In this document: piece after piece, positions 26,993-34,587 of the stretch | How positions within the stretch are numbered: the stretch's first letter is position 1 | Layout of the letters: every line of letters begins with the position of its first letter | Virus record (IMG/VR): IMGVR_UViG_3300042474_001633 | Location: 1 to 64,000 of that record | DNA: 64,000 nucleotides | Direction: 5' to 3' (one strand) | DNA from: a virus | The notes under the pieces: generated by a model | Told to the model about the DNA's origin: nothing | Seen by the model: the letters and a program-made list of their open reading frames with translations, nothing else | The model's database searches: none | Program-made: the position numbers and the translations under genes

Positions 26993-29124
26993 TGGCTGAT
27001 AAAAACTTTAAAGTAAAAAACGGACTGAGCATTGGCGACAACGTCTCTACATACGTGACCAGTGTTGTAATCAACACTGGCGAAGAAACGACACTTGATT
27101 CTGTACTGACTGGCACAACGGAGTCTAATGATTATTCATTGACGATTTACCAGGGTGCTGGGGTTATCTCAAAAAAGATACTTGCAACGGAAAACGGCGC
27201 AGGAGCATCAACCCATGAGTATGGCTCGGTTTCTGTAAACAGAAGTGAATACTCTGGTGCATGGAACTGGACTACTCGCACCTCAAACTTTGGCATGACA
27301 GAAATCGCTGTACTCGCCTACGGTAACAACCTCTGGGTTGCTGGTGGATATGGCGGTCAACTCCGCACCTCTACCGATGCTACAACCTGGACGACCAGAA
27401 CCTCAAACTTTGGTAATACAGTTATTTACACTATTGCGTTCGGCAACAACCTCTGGGTTGCTGGTGGGTATCAAGGTTTTATTCGAACCTCAACTGATGC
27501 AATAACCTGGACGACACGAACATCGAACTTTATTGACGATGGTGGCAATACCGCCTATGCACGAGTACGCTCACTGGCTTATGCCAATGGCATATGGGTC
27601 GCTGGGGGTTACTACGGTCAACTTCGCACATCGACCGACGGTACCACTTGGACAACAAGAACTTCAAACTTTGGCAATCAACACATAAAATCCGTTGCCT
27701 TTGGCAATAATTTATGGGTTGCTGGTGGAGGTTACTCTCCTGGGCAAATCCGAACCTCCACCGACGGAACCACCTGGACAACACAAACTTCAAACTTCGG
27801 TTCAGGTTTAGCCATTGATACAGTCGCCTACGGTAATAACTTATGGGTTGCTGGTGGGTATGGTGGAGGAATTCGAACCTCAACTGATGCAATAACCTGG
27901 ACGACACGAACATCAAACTTTGGCACTACATTCATCCGCTCCATCTCCTACGGGAATGGTTTGTGGTTCGCAGTTGGAAGCGCTGGTCAAATCCGTAATT
28001 CGACTGACGGAATTACATGGACCACGCGCACCTCAAACTTTGGTGTTACAAACATCAACTCCATTGCTTACGGTAACAGTCTTTGGGTTTCTGGTGGTAT
28101 AACTGGCCAAATCCGTACCGCCAGTGAAATTAATACACCAGCGGCCATCCCAGTGACAACCTCAATTGTTCTAGGGCAAACCTGGACAACCCGCACCTCA
28201 AACTTTGGCAATACGTCAATTGAATCCGTGGCCTTCGGAAACAACCTCTGGGTTGCTGGTGGGTACACGGGCCAAATAAGAACTTCAACCGACGCAGTCA
28301 CCTGGACAACCAGAACCTCAAACTTTGGGAATACCCAAATCAAATCCGTCGCCTACGGCAACAACCTTTGGGTTGGTGTTGGTGGTGCTTTTGGGACTTC
28401 TGGTGAAATTCGTACATCAACTGATGCCGTCACTTGGACCACAAGAACATCCAACTTTGGAACTACGCGCATCCAGTCAGTAGCCTACGGGAACAGCCTT
28501 TGGGTGGCTGGAGGGGACACTGGTCAACTCCGTACTTCAACTGACGGTACAACCTGGACTACAAGAACATCAAACTTTGGTAACAGCGCCATATTCTCCG
28601 TCGCTTACGGCAATAACCTCTGGGTCGCTGGCGGAGACAGTGGTCAACTACGCACCTCAACCGACGGTACAACTTGGACGACACGAACATCAAACTTTGG
28701 CACTACATTCATCCGCTCCATCGCCTATGGCAATAACCTTTGGGTTGCTGGTGGCCATTATGGTCAACTCCGCACCTCCACCGACGGAACCACCTGGACA
28801 ACACAAACTTCAAACTTTGGTGGTACTACTCATATCATCTCCATTGCATACGGAAACAGTTTGTGGGTTGCTGCTGGTAATACTGGTCAACTTCGTACCT
28901 CAACAGACGCAATCACTTGGAACACCACCACTTCAAACTTTACAACAAGTATTCTCTCCGTCGCCTTTGGCAACAGCCTTTGGGTTGCTGCTGGACGAAC
29001 TGGTCAACTCCGCACAGAAAATCCAGCAGAGCGACAACTAAGACTCGCAGCAACCGTTACCAACGGCAATGTGGCTGGTTCGGAAGCAACAGCGATTCTA
29101 AAGAAAAAAACGGTTGTTGCATAA
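26992..29124 (+). CDS. Double beta-propeller tail protein 6
   Basis: 710 residues, coupled to the previous gene by TAATG and near-identical to it in plan. N-terminus MADKNFKVKNGLSIGDNV, first propeller with seven blades (one has a long insert, FIDDGGNTAYARVRSLAY), strand AAIPVTTSIVLGQ, second propeller with seven blades, end LRLAATVTNGNVAGSEATAI. The pair at 24878 and 26992 is a recent tandem duplication with divergence focused in the blade loops. It ends 2 nt before a convergent glycosyltransferase, so there is no room for an intergenic terminator. Confidence 0.82.
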   Translation: MADKNFKVKNGLSIGDNVSTYVTSVVINTGEETTLDSVLTGTTESNDYSLTIYQGAGVISKKILATENGAGASTHEYGSVSVNRSEYSGAWNWTTRTSNFGMTEIAVLAYGNNLWVAGGYGGQLRTSTDATTWTTRTSNFGNTVIYTIAFGNNLWVAGGYQGFIRTSTDAITWTTRTSNFIDDGGNTAYARVRSLAYANGIWVAGGYYGQLRTSTDGTTWTTRTSNFGNQHIKSVAFGNNLWVAGGGYSPGQIRTSTDGTTWTTQTSNFGSGLAIDTVAYGNNLWVAGGYGGGIRTSTDAITWTTRTSNFGTTFIRSISYGNGLWFAVGSAGQIRNSTDGITWTTRTSNFGVTNINSIAYGNSLWVSGGITGQIRTASEINTPAAIPVTTSIVLGQTWTTRTSNFGNTSIESVAFGNNLWVAGGYTGQIRTSTDAVTWTTRTSNFGNTQIKSVAYGNNLWVGVGGAFGTSGEIRTSTDAVTWTTRTSNFGTTRIQSVAYGNSLWVAGGDTGQLRTSTDGTTWTTRTSNFGNSAIFSVAYGNNLWVAGGDSGQLRTSTDGTTWTTRTSNFGTTFIRSIAYGNNLWVAGGHYGQLRTSTDGTTWTTQTSNFGGTTHIISIAYGNSLWVAAGNTGQLRTSTDAITWNTTTSNFTTSILSVAFGNSLWVAAGRTGQLRTENPAERQLRLAATVTNGNVAGSEATAILKKKTVVA

Positions 29125-29126
29125 TT

Positions 29127-29783
29127 TTAGTTAAATAAATCGTTGTCAATTCTTCGCTGCAGGCTGTATTGGCCAGCATCTTTTGCTCCAGGAGAATTAA
29201 ACTTTTCCTGCCAGTATTTATAGTTTGACTCGTTTGTCGAAATATTGCGGCTAAACAGTTCTTGAGTATCCTGAATAGTAGTTGCTGCACCATACGCAAT
29301 GACATTGATGTCTGCGCTTACCGATGAGCCTCTCAATCCGAGCCTGTCCATCCGAGCCTCGTAGTCGTTGTCTTCATAGTATGCAGGGTGGTAGTTCTCA
29401 TCAAAGAGTCCAACGGTTTTTACAATGTTTCTACCGATAGAGAAAGAAGACCACGCCTGAGATGTCTTAATAAGAACATCTGGACTTGATTTATCCGCAA
29501 GTTTTTGTAGTTCTCCTGGAGCGTACTTTATGTCGTTTGAAGCAACAACCCAATATGGCGCAAAAGGGAATGACTTAATCCCGAGGTTCCACGAGCCAGC
29601 AACACCTAGATTCGCTGGCATATTGAGAACAGTTGCCTTGCCGCCGTATAGACCAGAAGGCATCGAGTATTGCCCGCTGTTATCGATTACAAGCAAATGC
29701 TCAACCGCGCAATCAATTGACGAGATGCACTCTTCAAGCAAATCAAACCTATTGAGTACTGGGATTATTACTGCTGGAATCAC
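29127..29783 (-). CDS. GT2-family glycosyltransferase
   Basis: 218 residues. Classic GT-A order: AVIIPVLNRFDLLEECISSI, LVIDNS (strand with Asp), MPANLGVAGSWNLGI, WVVASNDIKY (DxD equivalent) and NYHPAYYEDNDYEARM (ED acid motif). The sequence resembles rhamnosyl/galactosyl-type transferases of surface polysaccharides. No membrane anchor is visible. It overlaps the upstream gene by 4 nt and is last in a minus operon that begins with the sulfotransferase at 32023. Confidence 0.88.
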   Translation of the reverse strand: MIPAVIIPVLNRFDLLEECISSIDCAVEHLLVIDNSGQYSMPSGLYGGKATVLNMPANLGVAGSWNLGIKSFPFAPYWVVASNDIKYAPGELQKLADKSSPDVLIKTSQAWSSFSIGRNIVKTVGLFDENYHPAYYEDNDYEARMDRLGLRGSSVSADINVIAYGAATTIQDTQELFSRNISTNESNYKYWQEKFNSPGAKDAGQYSLQRRIDNDLFN

Positions 29784-30502
29784 TTGTAGGACTTCTTCTT
29801 CCAGAACTGTAGTTGATATGAGCGGATAATTTTAGACTTTAAGGCAAAGCCATTCTTCTTGTTTGCTTCTTCATCAAATTCAACGGTTGAACTTGTCCAG
29901 TCATCTCGGCGGAATGGAATCACCTGACAAATCGGTGTTCCCTTTTCCAGAATGACAACATCCTTTTTGGTGTCAAGAAGCCTAAAAGGAAACTCAACTC
30001 CGAGTTTGTAGGAGTCTGTATCAACAACGCCAGACAGTGTCGCAAACGGCAAGTCAAAGTGGTTGAGCGGGTGTGTGTACAGGCAACTGTACCCAGGAGG
30101 AGTGATTACCCTCCAGCCTGGACTCCACTTGAGAATGCTTGGGCTTGCACCAAATGGCATAGGAAGTCCTGGTGCTTGGTCTGGACCGTGCTGTCCTACA
30201 AAGTTGATGTTGGTTGCCCAACGAAGACCAATCATTCCCTTTTCATTCCTGCGCAACTCCATATCAAATGGGAGAACAAACATGTATCCAGATGTCATTG
30301 CATCAAGAAACGGCATGCATCCTTTTAGCGTTAGGTTGCTGACTGCAACTCCGTCTGGGCTTAGTCCTGTTGTTTTTTCTCCAGGTAGGTGAAGCGGCAT
30401 ATCTCGGTACCATGTCGGAAGGTATTCCGCTGCAGGGCGAGGCTGTTCAAAAAGACTCTGCGCTTCATCTGATGTTGGTTCAAACTGGAGTTTCTTGGTC
30501 AT
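29780..30502 (-). CDS. Unknown protein in glycan operon (DUF6065-like)
   Basis: 240 residues. The start LQFEPTSDEAQSLFEQPRP, then AAEYLPTWYRDMPLHLP, resembles from memory phage and bacterial proteins of the DUF6065 type, which I cannot verify here. Other traits are many Pro and aromatic residues, GYSCLYTHPLNHFDLPF and a late PICQVIPFRRDDW. It looks like a cupin-like or beta-rich globular protein without signal peptide. It overlaps both neighbours by 4 nt, so it is tightly co-translated with two glycosyltransferases. A role in glycan or small-molecule modification is inferred from context only. Confidence 0.7.
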   Translation of the reverse strand: MTKKLQFEPTSDEAQSLFEQPRPAAEYLPTWYRDMPLHLPGEKTTGLSPDGVAVSNLTLKGCMPFLDAMTSGYMFVLPFDMELRRNEKGMIGLRWATNINFVGQHGPDQAPGLPMPFGASPSILKWSPGWRVITPPGYSCLYTHPLNHFDLPFATLSGVVDTDSYKLGVEFPFRLLDTKKDVVILEKGTPICQVIPFRRDDWTSSTVEFDEEANKKNGFALKSKIIRSYQLQFWKKKSYK

Positions 30503-31179
30503 GGCTTTATTACAACTTTCTTATGGTGAGACACATTTACGGTTGGGTCAATATAAATAGAAAAGCCACACTCTCTGGCAGATATGCACCAAGAGAAGTC
30601 TTCTCCGTATGGAACAAACATATCCTTGCCAGTCTGTTCGTCAACAACCTTTTCAAACTTTTCAACAAACCACGGCCTTGGCATATCCTCAAATACGCCC
30701 TGCTTCACACATACAAACCCAAAGCCAACAGCGCCGACTTCTACTGGGTCAAACGTATTCAGCAGTTTTTTGGGGTCTGAACTCTTGTCCAGCGCCGCGA
30801 ACATATGTACGCCCCTATCGCTTAGATATACGCCAGACACAATATTCTTGTCAGATTCATACAGCGCTAGAAAGTCTGATGGAGTCCAAGAGATGTCTGA
30901 ATCTATCCAGAAAATCTTTCCGTACTCAACTTCTCCACGGAGCGGAGCGCGGTTAAATGCATCAAGGTAATCGGAATCCATTGTTGTTGCTTCACGGGCA
31001 GACGCAACTCTTGGAGAGTACCTATTTGAGAATTTCCAAGTAATGCCCTTTTGTTCTAGAACATGGATTGTCTCAACAAGACTCCGCACATAGGCCGCTT
31101 CCATTGAGCGACCTGGAGTAGCAATAACTACATCAACTTTATTAGATTCCACGGTTTCTCCAGAATTCCATATTTGCAT
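30499..31179 (-). CDS. GT-A-like glycosyltransferase, paralogue of 23425-24096
   Basis: 226 residues. Motifs DVVIATPGRSMEAAYVRSL, IFWIDSDISWTPSDFLALY (DxD), VGFGFVCVKQGVFEDMPRPW and GEDFSWCISARECGF. The same blocks, in the same order and spacing, are in the enzyme at 23425-24096. The start overlaps the sulfotransferase end by 38 nt, which is long. Internal starts would cut the Rossmann strand, so the longer form is kept. A sugar-transfer role in surface or fibre glycosylation is likely; the donor is unknown. Confidence 0.84.
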   Translation of the reverse strand: MQIWNSGETVESNKVDVVIATPGRSMEAAYVRSLVETIHVLEQKGITWKFSNRYSPRVASAREATTMDSDYLDAFNRAPLRGEVEYGKIFWIDSDISWTPSDFLALYESDKNIVSGVYLSDRGVHMFAALDKSSDPKKLLNTFDPVEVGAVGFGFVCVKQGVFEDMPRPWFVEKFEKVVDEQTGKDMFVPYGEDFSWCISARECGFSIYIDPTVNVSHHKKVVIKP

Positions 31180-32023
31180 ATTGGAATATTACCGATTGAG
31201 GTAAAACCTTTGCGATGTCTACATTGCTGCGAGAAATATTCTGACCGACATCATGCATTCCCTTGAGGCCATAGATGGCGTCATTTTCATGAAACTTATT
31301 ATGGATTGAAGAAAGGTCATGCTCAAACCTATCCATCTCCAGGAAGTCATAAATCCCATTCATCACTTCTTCTGTGTTGGATACCAGACTGTCGTACTCA
31401 ACGAAATGGAAGAACCTTCTGTTCTCTGGCTGACAGGCAAACATCACGCCATAAAGAGCGTTGTCGATTGGTCCCTGTGGGCGCATCAGGCTTGAACAGC
31501 GCACCTCGTCTGGGTGCTTGTAGAAATGAGCGCTTTTGTGCGCTTCAATTTCTTTGTCAATAAAAGAAACTCTGCCCTCATTCTCATGGACAAGATTAAT
31601 GAAGGATGCAAGTATCTCGACTATTGACCTAACCGTCACGATGATTCGTGGCTCGTATGGCATGTTCCTCTGAAGGAGTTCAAAGTTCTGAGGCATTGCC
31701 CATTCACGATTTTTGTCTATGACGAGTTTGCAGTCGGTGTCTGCGTAGAATGCTTCAAGCACACCTCGCACCACGCCTGGCAGGACATCTGGTTTCGGAT
31801 ACGCGGTCCACGGCTCGCTGACAATGATGCTTTGTTCCAAGTGCCACATCATTCCGCAAATGGGTGAATTAGGACCAGAGTGAACCTCTGGGTTTTGATT
31901 AAGGAGCGACCCTAGTAGGGTGCTTCCAGAGCGTGGCAATCCAGATAGAAATGCATACCGTTTTCCGGCTGTATTTTGTTTTTGGATGGGATTTGGTGTG
32001 CTTCCAGATACGATTATTTCCAT
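31142..32023 (-). CDS. Sulfotransferase (PAPS-dependent family)
   Basis: 293 residues. The 5'-phosphosulfate loop is visible as FLSGLPRSGSTLLGSLL (about 29-45) and the 3'-phosphate site as IIVTVRSIVEILASF (about 130-145), both hallmarks of the sulfotransferase fold. DSLVSNTEEVMNGIYDFLEM fits the conserved C-terminal region. Such enzymes transfer sulfate from PAPS to sugar or protein hydroxyls. No PAPS-forming genes are in the window, so host PAPS would be used. It is the first gene of the minus operon with a leaderless-type promoter (TATACT, 7 nt, ATG). With the glycosyltransferases behind it, a sulfated glycan is a reasonable guess. Confidence 0.87.
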   Translation of the reverse strand: MEIIVSGSTPNPIQKQNTAGKRYAFLSGLPRSGSTLLGSLLNQNPEVHSGPNSPICGMMWHLEQSIIVSEPWTAYPKPDVLPGVVRGVLEAFYADTDCKLVIDKNREWAMPQNFELLQRNMPYEPRIIVTVRSIVEILASFINLVHENEGRVSFIDKEIEAHKSAHFYKHPDEVRCSSLMRPQGPIDNALYGVMFACQPENRRFFHFVEYDSLVSNTEEVMNGIYDFLEMDRFEHDLSSIHNKFHENDAIYGLKGMHDVGQNISRSNVDIAKVLPQSVIFQYANMEFWRNRGI

Positions 32024-32030
32024 GCCTGGT

Positions 32031-32038
32031 AGTATAGT
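32031..32038. promoter_or_regulatory. Overlapping bidirectional -10 element (AGTATAGT)
   Basis: Read leftward it contains TATACT (32031-32036), 7 nt before ATG 32023. Read rightward it contains TATAGT (32033-32038), 12 nt before ATG 32051. One 8-bp element can serve both strands. Confidence 0.5.
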
Positions 32039-32050
32039 CGCATTACGCTT

Positions 32051-33163
32051 ATGGGCGCGTCCAAGTTTTCAGTCGGTTTTGTCTCCCAGGACTGGTCTCG
32101 TGTCAATGAGGTCAATATCCCAAACGGGTGCACGTGGTACCGCTGTGCAGTACCGGCATCAATCCTCAATTCCGCTGGTTACTCTGCGCATGTCGGAATG
32201 GCTTCTTCTACCGAACAGGGCCGTCTTGCCATATATCTAACCCCACCGTTTTACAAGCAACAGGGAATGATTTCTGGACATGACATCATCGTTTTAAAAG
32301 TTGTCATGAACCGTAAAACAAAAGAAATTGTCGAAGCAGAAATGCGGGCTGGTAAAAAAATAGTTGTTGACATTGATGACTGGTTTGACGACCTTCCTGA
32401 TACAAATAGGGCAAAACAGACGACTGACCCCGAAAAAAACCCCGACAATAACCGAGATATTTATTTTGAAATAATCGACATGGCTCATGCCATTATTTGC
32501 TCAACCCAATTTCTATATGACCAGTATTCAGCGCGGTACCCATCAAAGCCCGTCTTTATGGTCAGGAATTCAATCGATATTGCTCGCTGGCCGCAGCGGA
32601 AAATGCAGCCCAAACTCCCAGTCATCGGGTGGTGCGGTGCCACACCGTGGAGAGCAAATGACCTTGAGCAATTGGCGCCATTCATGAATGACTACCTAAA
32701 GTCGCGGCATCTCACATTCCATCATGCAGGGCACATCCAGAACGCGCACAGCGTAGCAGAATTGATGCAGGTTGACCCAAGTATTGTGTGTCTTGAGCCA
32801 ATGCAACCAATAACCAATCTTCCACAAATGTTGCAAAAGATAGACATCGGAATCGTCCCACTGAATGACCTACCATTCAATCACGCCAAGTCGTATCTAA
32901 AGGGTCTTGAATACGCTGCAGCGGGTATCCCTTTTGTTGCTTCTGACCTACCGGAATACAGGTTGCTTGCAAAAAACGGAGTGGGACGAATCGCAACTAC
33001 AGCAGAAGAATGGATTAAACATCTTGATGAACTTCAGGAATACAAATTGCGCTTTGAAGAAGCACAAAATAACTACGGCATTGTTAAAGATAAATACTCA
33101 ATGACTTCAATGAGCAATAAATGGCTTTCTGTATTTCGTGAAATTATGGACATGAAGGTTTAG
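32051..33163 (+). CDS. GT-B glycosyltransferase, paralogue of 5392-6498
   Basis: 370 residues. Shared blocks with the paralogue: NGCTWYRC, IVVDIDDWFDDLP, KQTTDPEKNPDNNRDIY, MVRNSIDI, GWCGATPWRANDLEQLAPFM, IGIVPLNDLPFNHAKS and KGLEYAAAGIPFV. The last holds the conserved acidic nucleotide-sugar site. There is no Shine-Dalgarno before ATG 32051; TATAGT 12 nt upstream implies a very short leader. Alone on the plus strand, it ends 164 nt before the convergent oxygenase cluster. Confidence 0.87.
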   Translation: MGASKFSVGFVSQDWSRVNEVNIPNGCTWYRCAVPASILNSAGYSAHVGMASSTEQGRLAIYLTPPFYKQQGMISGHDIIVLKVVMNRKTKEIVEAEMRAGKKIVVDIDDWFDDLPDTNRAKQTTDPEKNPDNNRDIYFEIIDMAHAIICSTQFLYDQYSARYPSKPVFMVRNSIDIARWPQRKMQPKLPVIGWCGATPWRANDLEQLAPFMNDYLKSRHLTFHHAGHIQNAHSVAELMQVDPSIVCLEPMQPITNLPQMLQKIDIGIVPLNDLPFNHAKSYLKGLEYAAAGIPFVASDLPEYRLLAKNGVGRIATTAEEWIKHLDELQEYKLRFEEAQNNYGIVKDKYSMTSMSNKWLSVFREIMDMKV

Positions 33164-33212
33164 GGGCCAAAAACCGTGGCACTGCGCTACGACGCTTATT
33201 TCAAAAAACTTC

Positions 33213-33228
33213 TCACCCTTTGGGGTGA
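33213..33228 (-). terminator. Rho-independent terminator of the oxygenase operon
   Basis: TCACCC (33213-33218), TTTG loop, GGGTGA (33223-33228). Read leftward the stem is followed by GAAG and a run of six T. It lies about 100 nt beyond the stop of the last oxygenase gene. The rightward side has no U-run. The rest of 33164-33326 shows no gene. Confidence 0.55.
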
Positions 33229-33326
33229 TGGCTGGCATTCGGTTTAAAACATTACATCTAAGAAAAAAACAATGCCACACTCTGCAGAAACAAACGCAGA
33301 CAGGCAAGCCCCCAGAATTGATAAAT

Positions 33327-33935
33327 TCAGCCGACTACTGGGGCCTCTTCTTGACCAAATTCAATAACATAATCCTCCAATTTTTTAAGCCTCTCGTCTA
33401 GTTCTCCGGTTAATGGCTTATTTGTCCATCCGGAGATAATTGAATAACGTGTTGAGCCAGAAACAGGACTCACGCCATGTGAATGCTCGTTTTCCGTTTT
33501 AGCCACATAAATTGAGCCGGTTTTGGGCGTTACAATTTTTCCAAAATCTGGATACAAGGCCTCACCACCATCAAAATCGTCATTCAAAAAAACTACGCTT
33601 TCTGCAACTCGGCCAATTTCTGTTGCGAAATATTTAAACATAGGCTGTTGAGCTCCTGGTTCAATACGCAGAATCGCCATGAATTCTACATTTACATCAT
33701 GGCCAATAAATTTAGAAACATAATCCTGCATTTTACGAAAAATCTGCAAACATAGTCTATGTGATTGAACGGAAGAACAGCGGCGATGTTGAAGCGTGGT
33801 AAAAAAATCTATAATTCTTTCATCAAGAAATGAACCAGGATAATTGTCCCAATCATTTTGGCATTCGGCCATCAAAATTAATAGGTCGCACTCATCAGGG
33901 CTCAGAAAATCTTCTTTTTGTGCAATTGTTTTCAT
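33327..33935 (-). CDS. 2OG-Fe(II) oxygenase-like protein lacking the HxD motif
   Basis: 202 residues. The double-stranded beta-helix pattern is clear: VVFLNDDFDGGEALYPDFG, TPKTGSIYVAKTENEHSHGV (distal His) and TRYSIISGW (2OG-binding Arg). The segment that should carry the proximal H-X-D reads EPGAQQPMFKYFATEIG, with no His. This differs from the four homologues upstream. It may have lost iron binding, use other ligands or act as a partner subunit. It is the last gene of the five-gene oxygenase run. Confidence 0.75.
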   Translation of the reverse strand: MKTIAQKEDFLSPDECDLLILMAECQNDWDNYPGSFLDERIIDFFTTLQHRRCSSVQSHRLCLQIFRKMQDYVSKFIGHDVNVEFMAILRIEPGAQQPMFKYFATEIGRVAESVVFLNDDFDGGEALYPDFGKIVTPKTGSIYVAKTENEHSHGVSPVSGSTRYSIISGWTNKPLTGELDERLKKLEDYVIEFGQEEAPVVG

Positions 33936-33942
33936 TTTATTG

Positions 33943-34587
33943 TTAACCCCGATTAATTATTTGACCCTTTAGGAGACTTCTCCTAAAGCTGCTGTATTCA
34001 TTATTGTAATCAAACATGGTTACCGCAGCATACTTGGTTCCCGTAATCACTGGCAGGCTTGCGTGGGAATAAATAAATGTTGACGGGAAAACAATAACAT
34101 CCCCAGCGGTTGGCTTGAGTTTGAGGTTCAACTTATCGAAAGATAATTCTCCACCTTCGTAATTATCGTTGTAATAAGCGATTGTTGAGATGGTGCACAC
34201 ATAATGATGCGCATGGTCTGAGTGGTAAGAAAAATGAGTTCCCTGTTTGTATTTTACAAAATTTACTGCTTCCATATAATTCATACTTATGCCGTATGAC
34301 CGAGAATAATCTTCAACGCAACCTCTAACTTGACTAATTGTTTCTTCATAAACTGAGACAATTTTGTCCTGCACATATGGGATTTCATTTGTTCCCATTT
34401 TAAAATCTTGACAATTTCTGTAACTTTCGTCTGGTACCTGCTCGTATCCAACAAGCGCAAGCGACCATTTATTGCACGACTGCTCATCGGTAAGGCACTG
34501 ATTTAGTAGTTCTGATGAGTCTGGGCCGAGTGTGGATTTATAAATTCTTATCCCCAGTTCTGGTGGTCCTAGGTTAACAAAGTCCAT
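33943..34587 (-). CDS. 2OG-Fe(II) oxygenase (prolyl-hydroxylase-like)
   Basis: 214 residues from ATG 34587, which overlaps the upstream stop as TGATG; GTG one codon earlier is the alternative. Proximal H-X-D in FSYHSDHAHH, strand block AYYNDNYEGGELSFDK, GDVIVFPSTFIYSHASLPV (distal His) and TKYAAVTMF (the Arg is replaced by Lys in this block, as in some family members). It uses 2-oxoglutarate, O2 and Fe(II) to hydroxylate a substrate, often Pro or Lys in peptides. It is part of the tandem cluster. Confidence 0.82.
   Translation of the reverse strand: MDFVNLGPPELGIRIYKSTLGPDSSELLNQCLTDEQSCNKWSLALVGYEQVPDESYRNCQDFKMGTNEIPYVQDKIVSVYEETISQVRGCVEDYSRSYGISMNYMEAVNFVKYKQGTHFSYHSDHAHHYVCTISTIAYYNDNYEGGELSFDKLNLKLKPTAGDVIVFPSTFIYSHASLPVITGTKYAAVTMFDYNNEYSSFRRSLLKGQIINRG

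Noticed and set aside
13766-29124. Diversity-generating retroelement acting on the Mtd-like fibre
   Set aside because: The Mtd-like N-terminus suggested it, but no reverse transcriptase, template repeat or C-type-lectin variable region is visible in the window.
18586-29124. Sialidase or glycoside hydrolase activity of the propellers
   Set aside because: Blades carry only a loose S-T-D-x-x-T-W motif resembling Asp-boxes, and no arginine triad or catalytic acid/nucleophile set is visible, so binding is the safer reading.
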